Positions 29,322-42,540 of a stretch of 64,000 nt of DNA are shown in pieces; the stretch's first letter is position 1, and the number at the start of each line of letters is the position of its first letter. The stretch comes from Epinephelus fuscoguttatus (Eukaryota > Chordata > Actinopteri > Perciformes > Serranidae). The stretch spans positions 21,910,428-21,974,427 of the forward strand of contig NC_064759.1 in NCBI RefSeq assembly GCF_011397635.1, read 5' to 3'. A program made the position numbers and the translations under genes. The notes below the pieces were generated by a model, which was given only the letters and a program-made list of their open reading frames with translations, searched no databases and was not told the DNA's origin.

Positions 29322-30545
29322 AATAATAATATAATGATAACAATAATTAATTTATAAAGCACTTTTCATGTAGGATGGTACGTTGGTGTGGTGGTTAGCA
29401 CTCTCGCCTCACAGCAAGAGGGTTGCCGGTTCGATCCCAGGTGTGGGAGCCCTTCTGTGCGGAGTTTGCATGTTCTCCCCGTGTCAGCGTGGGTTCTCTC
29501 CGGGCACTCCGGCACACAGTCCAAAGACATGCAGACTGGGGACTAGGTTAATTGATAACTCTAAATTGTCCGTAGGTGTGAATGTGAGCGTGAATGGTTG
29601 TTTGTCTCTATGTGTCAGCCCTGCGATAGTCTGGCGACCTGTCCAGGGTGTACCCTGCCTCTCGCTGGATGTCAGCTGGGAAAGGCTCCAGCCCCCCCGC
29701 GACCAAGCGGTTAGAAAATGAAGACTTTTCATGTAAGAAAAATCTCAAAGTGCTACAGCACACAGTAAAAAGATAGATCATTAAAACATTATAAAAACAA
29801 ATCCAAAGAGTCCTAGGTTGAGTCAAAAGCTTCTTTAAAAAGGAAAGTCTTTAAGCCTCTCTTAAAGGCATCCACTGTCTGTGGGGCTCTGAGGTGGCCG
29901 GGTAGAGAGTTCCACGAGGGGCAGCAGAACAGAAGGCACGGTTCCGGGGAGGTGAAGAAGGTATTGGTTTTGGGAGCGTAGATTATGGGTTGAAGCTTGC
30001 CGGGTGAGTAATTCATTGAGATAATCCAGGGCATTTCCATGGATACACTGATGGGTGATGAGAGCAAGTTTGTAGTTGACTCTGGCGGAGATAGGGAGCC
30101 AGTGAAAGGTGCGGAGAACAGGTGTGATCTGTTCGTGTTTTCTGACTTTCATCAGGATCCTAGCAGCACTGTTCTGAATAAGTTGTAATTTTTGCAGACT
30201 TTTGCCAGTAATTCCAATTAGAGACAGAGGTGAAGATGAAGATGGTAGAGCAGTTGAAGGGGTTGGGTCAGTCTTGAGATACAGTTGAGTGTCATCGGCG
30301 TAGGAGTGGAAAGAAATCCTGCACTGTCTGATGACACAGCCAAGGGAAAGCATGTATATAATGAATAAAGGTGGGCCAAAGACAGATCCTTGAGGGACAC
30401 CGCACAAAACGGGGAGGGTTTGGGACCTTGCAGCTCCCAAGCTGACGAACTGTGTCCTCCCAGAGAGGTAAGAAGTGAACCAGTCCAAGGCGGAGTTTTA
30501 GAGTCCAATATCATCACGGAGGTGTTTGAGTCCAATAAAGGAATT
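29322..30545 (-). repeat. L2-type LINE 3' fragment
   Basis: The minus strand encodes LCGVPQGSVFGPPLF and YADDTQLYL (RT motifs), then, after an internal deletion, LQKLQLIQNSAARIL, HWLPISARVNYKLALIT and, in another frame, CCPSWNSLPGHLRAP and LFKEAFDST, the usual C-terminus of L2/Maui-like elements. Frameshifted and dead. Its 3' UTR holds a SINE. Confidence 0.82.
29373..29723 (+). repeat. tRNA-derived SINE-like repeat with 12-bp target duplication
   Basis: Flanked by identical ACTTTTCATGTA at 29361-29372 and 29724-29735. The head resembles a tRNA (GTGGTTAGCAC, then GGTTCGATCCC as B box); the body has ACAGTCCAAAGACATGCAG and GTCCAGGGTGTACCC. Other copies: 44560, 50430 (reverse), 53245 (reverse). 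Confidence 0.82.
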
Positions 30546-30622
30546 ACAATAAGTATGTTTTCCTTTGTGTATAATCACCTGAAAATAAGATTCATTGTGT
30601 TTTTGTGACCTTAGAGTGAGCC

Positions 30623-31579
30623 TAGGGCTGGGGGATATAGACAAAAATTCATATCTCTATTTATAGGGGATAAGGAATATATCGCTCCGTACTTTCTACA
30701 AAATGGGCTACATGTTCAGTTGCAAGTCAAAGCCACATTTGAGATGTCTCAAGCACTTTTATAAAAAAACAGACTGTGATCAAAATAAAATGCAAAGACA
30801 GGGATTATTCCCCTGTTTGTAAATATACAGCTGCACAACATGTACATTAAAAATTATATAAAATAAATAGCAGGGCTATATGTTAACTTTTTTTTGCATA
30901 ACATGAGTATAAAAGTATCAAGTAAGCCTAAATACAATGTAGTTTGAAACAGTTAAAAATCTTTGCAGGGGAACTTTAACAAGTCATTTTCTATGGCCTT
31001 TCAAATGAATCTAGAGCTGTAAAATGATTTAAATCTTTTTTATTTATTTAGGCTATTAATCCTTTTAATGCACAGAGCATCAACAGAAAGGCAGAGGGAA
31101 GGAAGGAGCAAGATATACTTTGTCCTCGTTAAATACATCTTGTATAGAAACGTGTGTGTTGTGGCTGCATTTTTTAAACACATCTGTCGCCTGCATCCAG
31201 GCGCTGTCTCCATGTCACAAAACCGACTACAACTACCAAGAAGAACGGCAACACGCTATGATCCACCTCACACACAAACTAGCAGTGCAGCGCTGAATTG
31301 CACATGTGCTGCTGTAATTTCATTCATCTCACAGACTGATTTAGTGTAGCTTGTGCAACATATAGACCACTGTCTCACTGTGTCTCTCTGAGTGTTGCTG
31401 GAGAACTTGTGAGTGAGTGAGTGGGGCGGAGCTGTGCGGAGTGTGAGAGAGGAGAGATGCACACTGGAATGCATTAAGTTGAGCCTATATCCATATAAAC
31501 AGTGATGTCTAAATTTATATCTAGCTTGAAAATATATCTATATATATCTCGTACATAGTCGTTATATCACCCAACCCTA
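30623..31579. mobile_element. hAT-type nonautonomous element
   Basis: Exact 8-bp target duplication AGTGAGCC (30615-30622 and 31580-31587). Terminal repeats TAGGGCTGGGGGATATA and, from the right, TAGGGTTGGGTGATATA. 957 bp with no transposase frame. Confidence 0.9.
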
Positions 31580-31996
31580 AGTGAGCCATTTTTATTTACA
31601 CAGGGAGCGGGTCCCCACCTATGGAGATCCCCATTTTACACCGGCATGTTTCTATAGTAGCCCAGAATGGACAAATCAAACAATGGCTCTGAATAGGGCA
31701 ATTCACATTTTCACGTTTTTGTGTCGGCCACAGTAGTTAGTCGCACCTCCACGACAAGCAGTGCCAGAAAAATACTGATTTGCACCGTGAAACTACTCTA
31801 TTCAGTGTTTTTACCTTTTTTTAAAATTGTGTTTATCACTGGTTCTGTTTGTTAGGGAGAGGAAGTGACCTCTGCAGTGATTCAGCTCGTGAAACTCACT
31901 GAAGGAATTCTATCGGGGAGAAGTTTTAGCTAGGTGCAGTCTGCAGTCCTCACCAGTAAATGCCACTAAATCTCCCTAAATCTTACACACGGGACC

Positions 31997-32210
31997 AGGG
32001 GTGTAAATATAGACAGTCCAGACAGTGCAGTTGCACCGGGGAGGGGCCCAACTGCCACCTGGAAATACGCTTGTGTTTAAAGTTGAATGTTATTAGCAAA
32101 CAATATGTGATAAAAAAAACACGTGTATAAAAATAAACGTGGCAGGGATTGTGCAGGAGAGCTAAGAAACTCGAGGGGGCTCATGGTGAAAACCTTCCCT
32201 CTAGAATTAC
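31997..32210. repeat. Repeat fragment (CAGGGGTGTAAATATAGACA)
   Basis: Directly abuts the MITE end. The text resembles the edge of a multicopy fish element; no second copy in this window proves it. Confidence 0.3.
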
Positions 32211-32903
32211 ACATCTTTTATAACACAAATAGTATTCCTCTACTGAACATGAGAACATATCAGATTAAGAATTTGAGTAGCTACTCATAGATACTGCAAT
32301 AGATTGAAAACAAATAGCTAATTTAAGCTGTGAATAGTAACTATCATATCTAATTCATCTCAGTGAAGAGCATCTGATGTTAAAGAAATTTCAGTTTCCT
32401 CACCACCTACAGCAAGGGCACATTTCTGATGATGTTTTGTTTATTTGGCACTGAAACATGCAGTATTTCTGTCACTTCAGCCAGTTATCTAGTCCATAAC
32501 GTGGTCCATAATGTGCTACTGAACAGTGGGTGAAAACCAGAATATCATTTTATCAGTTTCTTATTCTGTAAATAATGATAAAAGATATTTTGCGGCTCCA
32601 GACAGATTCAATTTATCTTTTTGGGCCACAAATGGCTCTTCTGGTAGTAAACACTGCTGAGCCTTGCTCTAGCAGTTTAAATATTATTTTGAGCTATAGT
32701 TGAAAATATAATTTGAATAGACTGACTTCATTCTCAATCACATTTTGAAAACTGTTAACTGAGCATGTTTTGTGTCAAAGCCATAAAAATAGTTATTCAT
32801 GGTCTGGTCTACATATAGGACTGCTGTGTGAACCTAAAAGAAACTAAAATTAAAAGTTCTTATAAAAAAGAAATTGTGCTGTGACTCGTGTCTGTGCTTT
32901 CAC

Positions 32904-33011
32904 CTTGAAACGCTGATGGTTAGAAAGAGACAGAAGCTCTACAACACAGCTCGTCAGCAGCTCCACTAGAGGGTGTTTGCTCACACCCAGACACCTTGAC
33001 AGCCTTCTTCT
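32904..33011 (-). other. Candidate noncoding exon (possible mag 5' UTR)
   Basis: The minus strand has a strong acceptor (TTTTCTCTCTCTCTACAG) followed 108 bp later by TTTCAAG|GTGAAAG. It has no long frame from an ATG. The position between 52.6 kb and the mag start fits an untranslated exon, but only splice strength supports it. Confidence 0.35.
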
Positions 33012-34060
33012 CTGTAGAGAGAGAGAAAAAACAAACAAACTCAAACTAGTGACATCAGCATCATCAGGCGATGACATCACTCCCAGCCCCCTCGGTCTCA
33101 CGGGGCCGTAGTAAGTGACACAAACTCAGCGTCAGCCAGCACCTGTTTGCTCCCCCTCAGTGGAGTCACTCATTGCGGCTGCCATACGTAAGCCCGTCCA
33201 ATGAATGACACTCACTGTTGGCTGAGCTCTGACACAACACCAAACCCCAGCCACCACACATCATGCCATCAGCACATTACTGACACTATCTGTGCTGTGC
33301 TAGGAATAAATCAGGGGAAGAAGGGACAGATAACGATATTCAGTGATGACAAAACAAATACCACTGCATTTATTTAAAAACTAGCGCCAGAGACGCACAT
33401 AAATCATTTAGTATCACAGCTGCATTTTATTCCAAAATCACACCATGGGTGGTTTTACTCATGAGATATCTTTAAATGTCTTTTTGTGATGGGATTCTTT
33501 TGTTGGTTTTCTCTTGTCGTGTCTCTCTGTTTAAAGTCTGGAATGTAAACTCTCAGTTTTAGATCCACATAGAGGCACATATAGACACTGTATGTTGTAG
33601 GACATTTTTATATACATATATACATCTATTTTTCCCTTCATTTTAATAGCTCTGTTTATTCTTTACCTATCTTTGTCCATGTTTTTAGCTTTATGTCTTT
33701 TTCTATCCTCCTGTTCGTTGTTCTTGGAGCTGTATTTAAGTATTTTAAGAGAAACTTAAATCTGGAGTGAATTTCCTTATATCTGGACATGTACCTGGAG
33801 AATAAAGCAGATTTGGACTCTGAGCCGTTACCAATCAAGCTAGTATAGCAACCTGAGTTTCAACAGCCGTAAAACAGTAACCATAAATATCAATAACGGA
33901 CAGGGATTTAACAACACTTAAATGTCTCTATGTAAATTTTAAAAAGCAATTTAAGCAAAATTACATGAGTGTACTGAATCACATCCGTGCTGATATTCAG
34001 TCAAACAGTTCAACCTTGATATTGCTTTTATACAGCAGTTTTGCAAGCACTATTTATTAG
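33012..34060. other. Noncoding, with a GC-rich patch
   Basis: 33060-33260 is less AT-rich than its surroundings and lies just upstream of the candidate exon; a promoter or enhancer is possible but unproven. Nothing else seen. Confidence 0.3.
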
Positions 34061-34064
34061 TTAA

Positions 34065-35216
34065 AAGTCCAGTGTGTAAAATTAGGAGGGATATAGTGGC
34101 ATCTAGCCAGGAGGATTGCAGATTGCAACCAGCTGAAACTTCTCCTGGTAAGAATTCCTTCATTATTCATCGTTCAGGAGGTTTTTACAGGGAGCTGGAT
34201 TATCTCCTCCTCTCTGAAACAAACTGACCCGGTGATGTGAGCCAGTGAAAACACTGAAGAAAACAGTTTCACATTACAAATCAGGGTTGTTGCAGATGGG
34301 ATTCTAACTATGATGGCTAGTGGCCAGTGTTTGGATTGTCCACTCAGAGCTACTGTACACTCGAAAAAATGTTTAATGGAGTAAGTTGATAACACTTAAA
34401 ATACAGTGTTAGTTTTTCAGTGTAAAAAAATATGTTTTTTACTTTAAAGTGTTTAAGTCGGTTGACAACTAATTTTAAGAAGTTGGTCCAGTTTGAGGCG
34501 TCAGTGGCTTGGTGGATAGAGCAGGCGCCCCATGTACGAGGCCATTGCTGCAGCGGCCCGGGTTCGACTCCAGCCTGTGGCCCTTTGCTGCATGTCATTT
34601 CCTCTCTCTCTCTCTCTCCCCCCTTCACGCTTCACTGTGCTATCAATTAAAGGCAAAAAAAAAAAACGCCCAAAAAAATATCTTTAAAGAAGGTGGTACA
34701 ATTTAAAAATTACATTTAACATTTTTGAGTAGGATCGAATTAAAATAAATAAATTAGAATGTCTCAAATAAAATAATTTGACCACTCAATATCAAAACAA
34801 ATAAATATTAAGTTGGTTCAACTTAATTAAACCTTTCAAGGTCAAAGCAAATCTGGTGTGTTGTACTAAACTAATTGAGTTTGTCAGATTACAAAAGATT
34901 AATAGGACTGACTCAATAATGCCAGAGTTGGAACTACTTAAAAAGAGGCATGCCAATTGTTACCTTAATTTTTTTTTAAGTTGAACCTTTGGATTTTTTT
35001 TTTTGGACCTTTGGATTGTAGGAACATGGTGGTGCAACATGGCGATCTCCATAAACAAGGACCCGCCCCCTGTGTAGATAGAAACAGCTCACTCTAAGGT
35101 GACAAATACACGAGGATTGTTTTTTTTTCAGGTGATTATACACAAAATAAAACATGCTTATTATATCATCTTCCATTTCTGCCAATATATCCCCCTAAAT
35201 CCTACACACTGGACAT
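34065..35216 (+). mobile_element. GTCCAGTGTG-family MITE, TTAA target, with SINE inside
   Basis: TTAA at 34061-34064 and 35217-35220; ends AAGTCCAGTGTGTAAA and, from the right, TGTCCAGTGTGTAGGATTTA. Contains the SINE at 34495-34686. Confidence 0.78.
34495..34686 (+). repeat. tRNA-derived SINE
   Basis: A box GGTGGATAGAGCAGG, B box GGGTTCGACTCC, CT-rich tract, TCAATTAAAGGC and an A-run. An imperfect 18-bp target duplication (AAGAAGTTGGTCCAGTTT at 34477; three to four changes at 34687) brackets it. Confidence 0.85.
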
Positions 35217-35220
35217 TTAA

Positions 35221-37004
35221 CGGTAAGAGTGAGTATTAATTTGATCATTTATTTGGCTCCGCTGACCAAAACAGTTCCACACTTGGACTGGGACTGGACT
35301 GATGCCAAGCAACACATAAACTTTCCTTTGCGTAAGTGTGCATGTCACTGCAGGCTGGCGTCTTTGTATCATGTACATTTATCTGTGTGTTTCCATTTAT
35401 TGTGCCTCCAGAATCTGCTGACAGTCGCTTTGGTGACAAATGTACGAGTGATCTCGTACTATTAATGGTAAATGTAATTCACAGTGATACATGCATAGTT
35501 AAAAGTCCCAGCTGTTATACTTTGTATCAGCACTCCTGTAATGCCTCTTGCTCAGTCAAATTACTTCATCACAAGTGTCTGTTGTAATTTATGTTGAGGC
35601 GCTGTAAGGCTATATCTCTGTCTGTCTCAGAGGCACATGCAACAGGTGTAAGAGTGAGTGAAGTGTAAATGTGGGATTTGTCCAGCCGCTGTGGTTGGAG
35701 GAAGCTCTTGATCTCTTGGGTATTAAAATTAGTTTGGTCTTTGAATTACTTTAGTCATTTAAACTAAAAAAACCCTTAACATTTGCATGTAAACCAGGAA
35801 AAATATTTCCCCTGAATTACATAAAAGTACTGCGCATTACAAGGATTTTAAAATAAATACACAACTTCCATAGTCAGCTGTAACGGGTAGTGCAACTTTG
35901 ATTTTACATATACAGCATGCCGGCACTGTGCTGCTGCTGCTTCAGAGGAACAGGTCGAGTTTAGTGGCTGTCATAGCCTTCTTACTTCTGTCGAAAAGGT
36001 GAACTAAGAAAGAGAAAACATAAAGCACTGCTTCCTGCTTCAAAACGGAATGAGAATAAAATAATTTTTACACCATGTTGACGAGACACAAATACATTCC
36101 AGCCGATCGTTTCAATGATAAAAATATAACAATAATAATGAGACAAGAACAATCTGTACCTCTACAGTCAAATCAAACTGCTTTGCTCCCTCTGATTAAT
36201 CACTAATGACAATTAATTATACATCACCACTTCCCCAGCTGATGTTTCCTCCTTATTTTTAGTCATTCACTTAGCATTGACTGCTGACACAGTAATATTT
36301 AAGACTGTTAATTTAATCATCATCATTTAACGTTAAGATGTTCACGATGACATTTGCTGTGATGTGTATTAAACACGTGCAGGCTGAAAGAACATGATAA
36401 TAAAGCAGCACCAGCAAATATTGTAATCCATCTGTTCACACTCAGCGTTATGTGATGTCACTGCTTCATGTATTATTTTAAAGTGTTCATATTTTCAACA
36501 TGCTAACTGCAGCGTTATCTTTTATTTTCAATGTACTTAAAGAAGCCTGTGACTGTTTCAGTGCTATGTAATTAAAAATATATATTACTGTCACGATGAC
36601 TGTTACTTGTGCAGTTGGTGTAGAATTAATACATGCAGAAGTAGAAGCAGAGGATTTAGCCTCATGCCACAGCAGCCGGCGCGTGCAGATGGCAGGCCTA
36701 AGAGTGGATTGTGTATTAAAGCTTCGTGGTTAACACGTCCCAACATCCCCCGGAGAACCCACCACCAATATTAGCCTTGTTGGTGGAGGGAAGTGGAGAA
36801 ATGCTGTTGTTTTTGACATTGCAAGAGGCCACGGATTTGTCGCGCTGCTCATCGTGCACCAAACGGTCACAAATTCATAGATTTCGGAACACTTACAGCT
36901 GCTCTCTATTCACCAATTTGCTGCTGCTCTATAAACCTGCAATAACAATGGGGTTTTTTCTTGTCACTTGAGGAGGCGGAACCTTTTTAAGCCGATATGG
37001 TGAA
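35221..37004. other. Noncoding spacer
   Basis: Frames present are short and show no domain, repeat or splice context that I recognise. Confidence 0.4.
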
Positions 37005-37875
37005 TCATCATCAAGCAGCTACAGAGCAACATCATCATTTAACTCATTAGAAGGTGTGTTTCTGGCCACCTGATGCAAATCCAGCATTCATTTTCTATTT
37101 GCGAGGGGTGTAATGCTATTTGTTTAAGTCCCGCAACACACTTATGATGCACATGGTTAAGTTGTGGCTCATTTCGAAGGTTATGTAACCGGTGGCAAGT
37201 TTACATACATTAGTCAACCACAACTATAAAATGGCTGCCTTTCCATCTTTGCTAGTTAACAGTTAGCTAGCTAAAGACTGGGATAAAATACTTTAATTCA
37301 CAGTGCTGCTCCAAGGCTACTGCCCACAGCAACTGGCAACTTTTAAGGTGGAATCTTTTCTTGCATGTCACTCAATGCATGAGGTGACATCATGAATCAA
37401 TCAGCACACCTTAAATGTTCATATGACAACTTTGACAACTGTCTCTCTTGCATGATGACAGGATCAAATGCTTATAAAATGCGTATGAATTTAAACTGCA
37501 AATATTTTATTGCCTTAAAAGTTGCAGAGCGTCATTCTGGTGCACTCCAGCAGCACATCCTGAAGGGAATATCTGTCTTTTTAGTTGCTAAATGCTCCAC
37601 CATGTTCACCAGATAACTGTGTCTGTCTGCTGTTTGGTGCTGCTGCAGTGAGGTTTTTAGAGCTTTGTTGCTGTTTGCTGTGGCTGAAAGCAATGCTAAG
37701 AGAGCTGTAAGAGTGAATCAAAACAGTAACAGATACACTATGAGTTAAAACTTGCAATATATCTCCTCGAAGCAGGGGGGAGCTGTAGATTTAGGTGATA
37801 ATTCTCTGTAGGATCATCTACGATACAAATGACCCTTTTCTCATTTGATATATTGTTTCAAAAACATCGATTTCA
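37005..37875. repeat. Uninterrupted copy of the 22840-24090 repeat
   Basis: GGGAATATCTGTC...TTAGTTGCTAAATGCTCC and the following TTCACCAG run through without the TTAA element, giving a paralogous empty site. Confidence 0.6.
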
Positions 37876-40182
37876 GCTGCGTTGAAAGTAAACATTGAAT
37901 ATATTGACAGAGGCCACATTTCGAGACGTCTTGGCCTATAATGACACAACTGTTGGCTGTGACAGTTCTAACTTTTCTCCAGTGTTGCGTCAAGCTCCAC
38001 CATCTGCACTGCAACAAAAGGCCGAGCGCCGGGCGAGTGAGCCCGAGCAGGGAGGCCGTGCATCAGCAACGGCAGGAGAGAATGGAGCCGAGCAGCCAGG
38101 CAGAGCCACTGACACCACCACCAGCCCCAACAACAACGTCCCCATTGATGGGGCAGACAAACGGCTGGCACAGCGCACACAGCATACGTGTGCACACTTA
38201 GACACAGACACACGAGACACGCACACACAACACTTGCCTCATACCAGCCTCAGCACCAGGCTCCTGCTCCCTCACAGTCCTGACTTCTTCTTCTTCCTGT
38301 TGCGTTTGTTCTCCCTGAGTCGGTCTTCTTGCTCTGAATCCTAGATGTCCGATTCTGTGGGAAAGGATAGAAAAAGGGAGATAAAGGGAGATGTTAGAGG
38401 GAGACAAGGGGAAGAGAGGGAGTCTGTGTGAGCTCTGGTTTACATGTGTCGTGGGCAGCTCTGAATATGCGTTCAGGCATTTCTGGAGCTGTTCTTTGGC
38501 CCACTCAGCATTCCTTTCCTTGGTTCCACCATGTCCCTGATCTGTCCCGTGCGTCTTAATGCCTTGAAATCTGGGCCTTGATCATACGTTTGTCTGAGGT
38601 CAAAGCAAAGCATGTTGACATCAGTTGAACTCTTTCATGCTCATGGTGCCAGAGACGCAAGGGCAAATGCTGCGCGCCGAAGGAACGATGACTCAGTTTT
38701 GAGTAAGGCTGCGTTAGAGCAACATACGGAGAGTAGGAGGAACATGGAACTTGTGAGATGAATATGCTTATGAAAATTCCAGATTTACATTAGTTTGATA
38801 CAGATTTTGATCTTAGAAAGGTTCATTTGTTTGAAATCAGCACCCAAAAGAGCCAAAAATCACGCGGTTAAACTCAGGAAAGGGTTTGAACCTGAAGCCA
38901 TGTTTGAATGAATTTGAATTTCAGAAGTGAAAAAATAGGCCTCAGGGCACAATCATTGATCTTTACAGTCGTATGCAGATCAAATATTTTCCCTGCTGAA
39001 GAATGTCTGTAGGCGGGGAGCACAAGCATGGATCCACTCAGAAGTCTACGTAGTTTACATATAAGAGCAACAAAGGCGTCTTGTCTTTCCAAGAGGCTCT
39101 TTTTTTTCCCCACTCTCATTGTTACATGTCGGATGAGTCACTGTGTCCAAAAGCCTTTAGGCCACCGGCCAAGTGGTGGCATCGAGCGAGCCTGCGGATA
39201 ACCTCAAGGGAATCCCTCCGTAAACAGTCTGGAGAAGAGCTGAAGAGGAGAATGCTGCATTGACGCTCTGGAGCCACGTACAAACGAATACGTGGCATGC
39301 CATACCCCCCCTACACACACATGCACCATAAGGCAAGCCAACAGGCTCCTCAGTGTGGGGTGTGCAGATATGTGACCTTCCTCTGCATCCCCTATGTGCT
39401 GTGTGTATGCTCAGATTGCTCCATTGTCCTGCTGGGACTATAGTCACTGTATAGACAGTATGTATACATTAAATGTGCGAGAGCAGACTGCGTGAGCGTC
39501 CAGTTGAACACAATCATGTCATGTTTGTTTCTCTTCCAAAAAAGGAAGCAAAAAGGCCAAGCTAAATGGCAAGAAAAAAACATAAAAAAGTATAAGACAA
39601 AGCTCAGGTTAGACTTGAGGACATGTAATCCAACAATACATCTGTCTTTTTTCTGCTTTGTGCAGAACCTCCTAATAACCTCCCTCTAATATCTCAGGTA
39701 ATCAAACCTCAACATAATCACTTATTCCACATCACGCTTCAGGGATACAGTTGCTATCTGAACAATCAGCTCCTCTAAATCAGGCCACGACACCTTTTAT
39801 GAGTCATTTTACAATATTGAAATTGCTCACACAAACCAAAAGGCTCACACAAGCAGTCGACTGTGCCAAGAAGAACATTTTCATTGTGAATATCGCCTGC
39901 AGCCCATGTACAAGAGCTTCGCCGTGGCTCTTGGACAGAGGGGGGAAAAAAGAATGGGAACCTTGTATGCAGAACACTGCCCATTGTGCGAGGCACAAAC
40001 TGGAGGAATTTTTTTTCCGGAACAGGCCCGCTCACAGCTTGTGCTTTGCCGTTTGCCTGTGACGCGGGTTTGTCCACCACAAGCTAAGGCCCCCACTAAA
40101 ATACCCAGAGGAGCAGATGGTCTTAAAACATGACTGCACCCCCTCCCACACATGCCGCGCTGAGCTGTGATGAGCACAGCTC
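37876..40182. other. Noncoding; GC-rich stretch 37990-38180
   Basis: A 149-codon plus-strand frame (37895-38344) crosses the GC-rich stretch but is Ser/Thr/His-rich, low in complexity and has no recognised domain; I do not call it a gene. No exon evidence elsewhere. Confidence 0.35.
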
Positions 40183-40209
40183 AACACACACACACACACA
40201 CACACACAC
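40183..40209. repeat. (CA)n microsatellite
   Basis: About 13 CA units; a second longer run is at 41886-41916. Confidence 0.9.
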
Positions 40210-41885
40210 TCATGCACACAAGACACAAACATAAACACGGAGATATGCCAATATCCAGTCACACAGTCTGTCCAAGGTACTGCAGAGTGTGCTGGCATAA
40301 ATAAAAGATTCAGATCGGACTTTGAGGTAGAGATAGAAAAAAAATATTGTTGTTTGCCTCTTACAGTAGATACTTTTTTAAAGTATAAAGTGTGTAAAGC
40401 ACCTCTATATTTATTTTTCTTGCCCGTAATGTATGTGGCATTTTAGTGTTTAACACTTTTTATCTTTCGTACGCATCTGTTGTTGTATCTGCTGCTGTGA
40501 CAGCTGAGTTGTTCAAGGAAGTGTTTGGAAGTGTTGTTTTTCATGAGACAGTGAAACTCCAAATGTGACTTCAGGATGTCAAGAGTGTTTCTTGTTGGGT
40601 TGCAAGGGTCTGTGGGTGTGTCTCACTCCCTGCTACACATTTTTGTGTATTTTCTATTTTACATTACTCCAGTTTGGTTTGAACTACAAATCATTATGCA
40701 TTTTTTTCCATTTCAAAATAAAACCTTAAGCGATAGATTCAATTTTAGAAGTGTTTCACCAAGAGTACATGATGTGAGCATGATAGTAGAGTGAGCTTCA
40801 GCTGGCAGATCACCAACATAACAAGAGACCAGGAGCACCAATAGCTTATTTCCACCGTTTCTACCTGGCAAACCCAGTGACTCTGGCAATCCCCGGTCCA
40901 GTGGGCAGATGGCGAGCCACAGGCCTCCTCTCTCATTAGAGTGCACTCCCTTCCGCTCTGAACAAAAGGGGGCGACAAACAGAGCCGTCACCTGTTCGGC
41001 CACACAGAAGAATAAAGCGTGGCTCCGTCCCAGCGCTCACTAAAATCCTCCACTTGACTTGCTGTCCTAAACCAGGACAGCGAGTCAAAATCTGGCATCT
41101 GATTTTGGTGAAATTTGGAAGGATGACACATTTTTGTACTGAAACAGTAACGATGGGAGGCTCTGTCGTTCTTGATGGAACAATGCATGATGAATATTAT
41201 TGCACTGCTACTCAGTGTATCATGAATAAAAAGCTGAAAGTCTAATTGGATGGAGAAACTTGCTACACATGTCCATGGATTCATTGATTAGTCTAAAGGG
41301 GAGGGTATAATTAAAGGTCAGAATCTGAAACTCAAATTTGTCACCATGATGTGATTTAGCCTAGGCTGGAGGGATTATGCTTTTTGGCCCTTGATCTAGC
41401 TCAAAATTCACCAACAGGGCCATAATTATGAATTAAAATGACACAGCTCCACCACTATTACTTTGGTTTTTCTAAAATACTTGTGATCCCCTTTTTCAAA
41501 CTGCAAGCCTGCGACTTTTTCTCTATAAATTTGCAGATGCAATGACACACTGTGGCTTCTGACAGAGACATAAAAAAAAAGAAATCTTTCATTCGTTTTC
41601 ATAATGCAGAGCACTGCTGTTAAATCACTTGTAAAAATGTTTTGGTTAGCTCTGTAATCAGAGGCTCTTCTACCTGGCATCAGATGTCTGTTTGGATGTG
41701 GTAATACGCTCTGGTAATTACAGGAACGGCTCATCGCTAATGGCACAGGCAGCGAAATCTGTCCAGTAATGATTGGCTGGGCTTTTATCGGCCCCCGCTA
41801 ACAGCGAACGCAGGCACACACACTCACTCATGTGTCCACACTTACACATCATCACAAACGTTCACTCAAGCACGCATTCATTAAG

Positions 41886-41916
<31 letters not shown>
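41886..41916. repeat. (CA)n microsatellite
   Basis: About 15 CA units. Confidence 0.9.
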
Positions 41917-41921
<5 letters not shown>

Positions 41922-42481
41922 TTATTCATTACCTAACTCCGTCTAAGTAGTGACTCATCCAGCTCTTTCACTTGCTCATCTATGAATGCTCACGCAAACA
42001 AGCACACACTCACCCTGACTGTAGGTGTTTGACCTTAAGGAACAAAAATCACGGAATGATAGTTAGGAAGAGAGAAATAAAGATAGACCCTCGAGGATAT
42101 GAATTCATACCAAAGCATCATAAACACCCCACTGCTGCTGCTCACTTGTGTAGAGAAAGCACAGGACATGATCAGAAGTTATTGATGATCAGCATTTGTC
42201 TCCCATTAGTCATTCCTTCCTTTATCTGCACAAATTTGCACCCCTGTCCTTTCTTACTGAAAAAAATCTCCAATTCCAAAAGCTCCCAAGGTCATAAAAA
42301 ATACCAAATCAGAATACCCTGCAGCTGCTCACCTGTGTAGGTGACCTCCAAGCGTTCAGTAGCTCCCGTGTGACCAGCCTTCCCTCTAAACTCACATGCA
42401 AAGCGTCACACCAGCCCGTTGCCAGCAAGACCTCTCGCCACTCTCTGTACCAAGCCCCAATGGTGGAGAATAAACTGCCCG

Positions 42482-42540
42482 CCCCACCACCACCACCATC
42501 ATCACTGCCGCCACCATCATCACCATCACCATCACCCCTC
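42482..42540. repeat. (CAC/CAT)n trinucleotide microsatellite
   Basis: Imperfect CAC, CAT and CCG triplets; the apparent His/Pro/Ser-rich frame over it is an artefact of the repeat. Confidence 0.85.

Larger units (their letters stand above)
29278..31996 (+). mobile_element. GTCCAGTGTGTAGGATTTAG-family MITE carrying insertions
   Basis: Left end AGGTCCAGTGTGTAGGATTT at 29279 and right end reading, on the other strand, GGTCCCGTGTGTAAGATTTAG. Its internal sequence continues across two interruptions (29322-30545 and 30623-31579) with TATAATCACCTGAAAATAAG and CAGGGAGCGGGTCCCC. Sister copies are at 34065, 47094 and 56782. Confidence 0.75.
28935..32580. mobile_element. Outer inverted-repeat element of a nested transposon cluster
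   Basis: Arms of about 325 bp (28935-29265 and 32258-32580) are reverse complements: both start TATCATTATT-ACAGAATAAG from outside and end near GAGTAGCTACTC. Everything between is a later insertion (next entries). Confidence 0.75.

Noticed and set aside
29383..29721. 112-codon frame, and similar ones at 44288-44749 and 53155-53640
   Set aside because: They translate the SINE-like repeat and recur wherever it does.
34500..34580. Possible tRNA gene
   Set aside because: A and B boxes are present but the cloverleaf is degraded and the sequence continues into a SINE body, A-run and target duplication.
37895..38344. 149-codon plus-strand frame in GC-rich DNA
   Set aside because: Low-complexity Thr/Ser/His-rich product, competing frames on both strands, no splice context or known domain.
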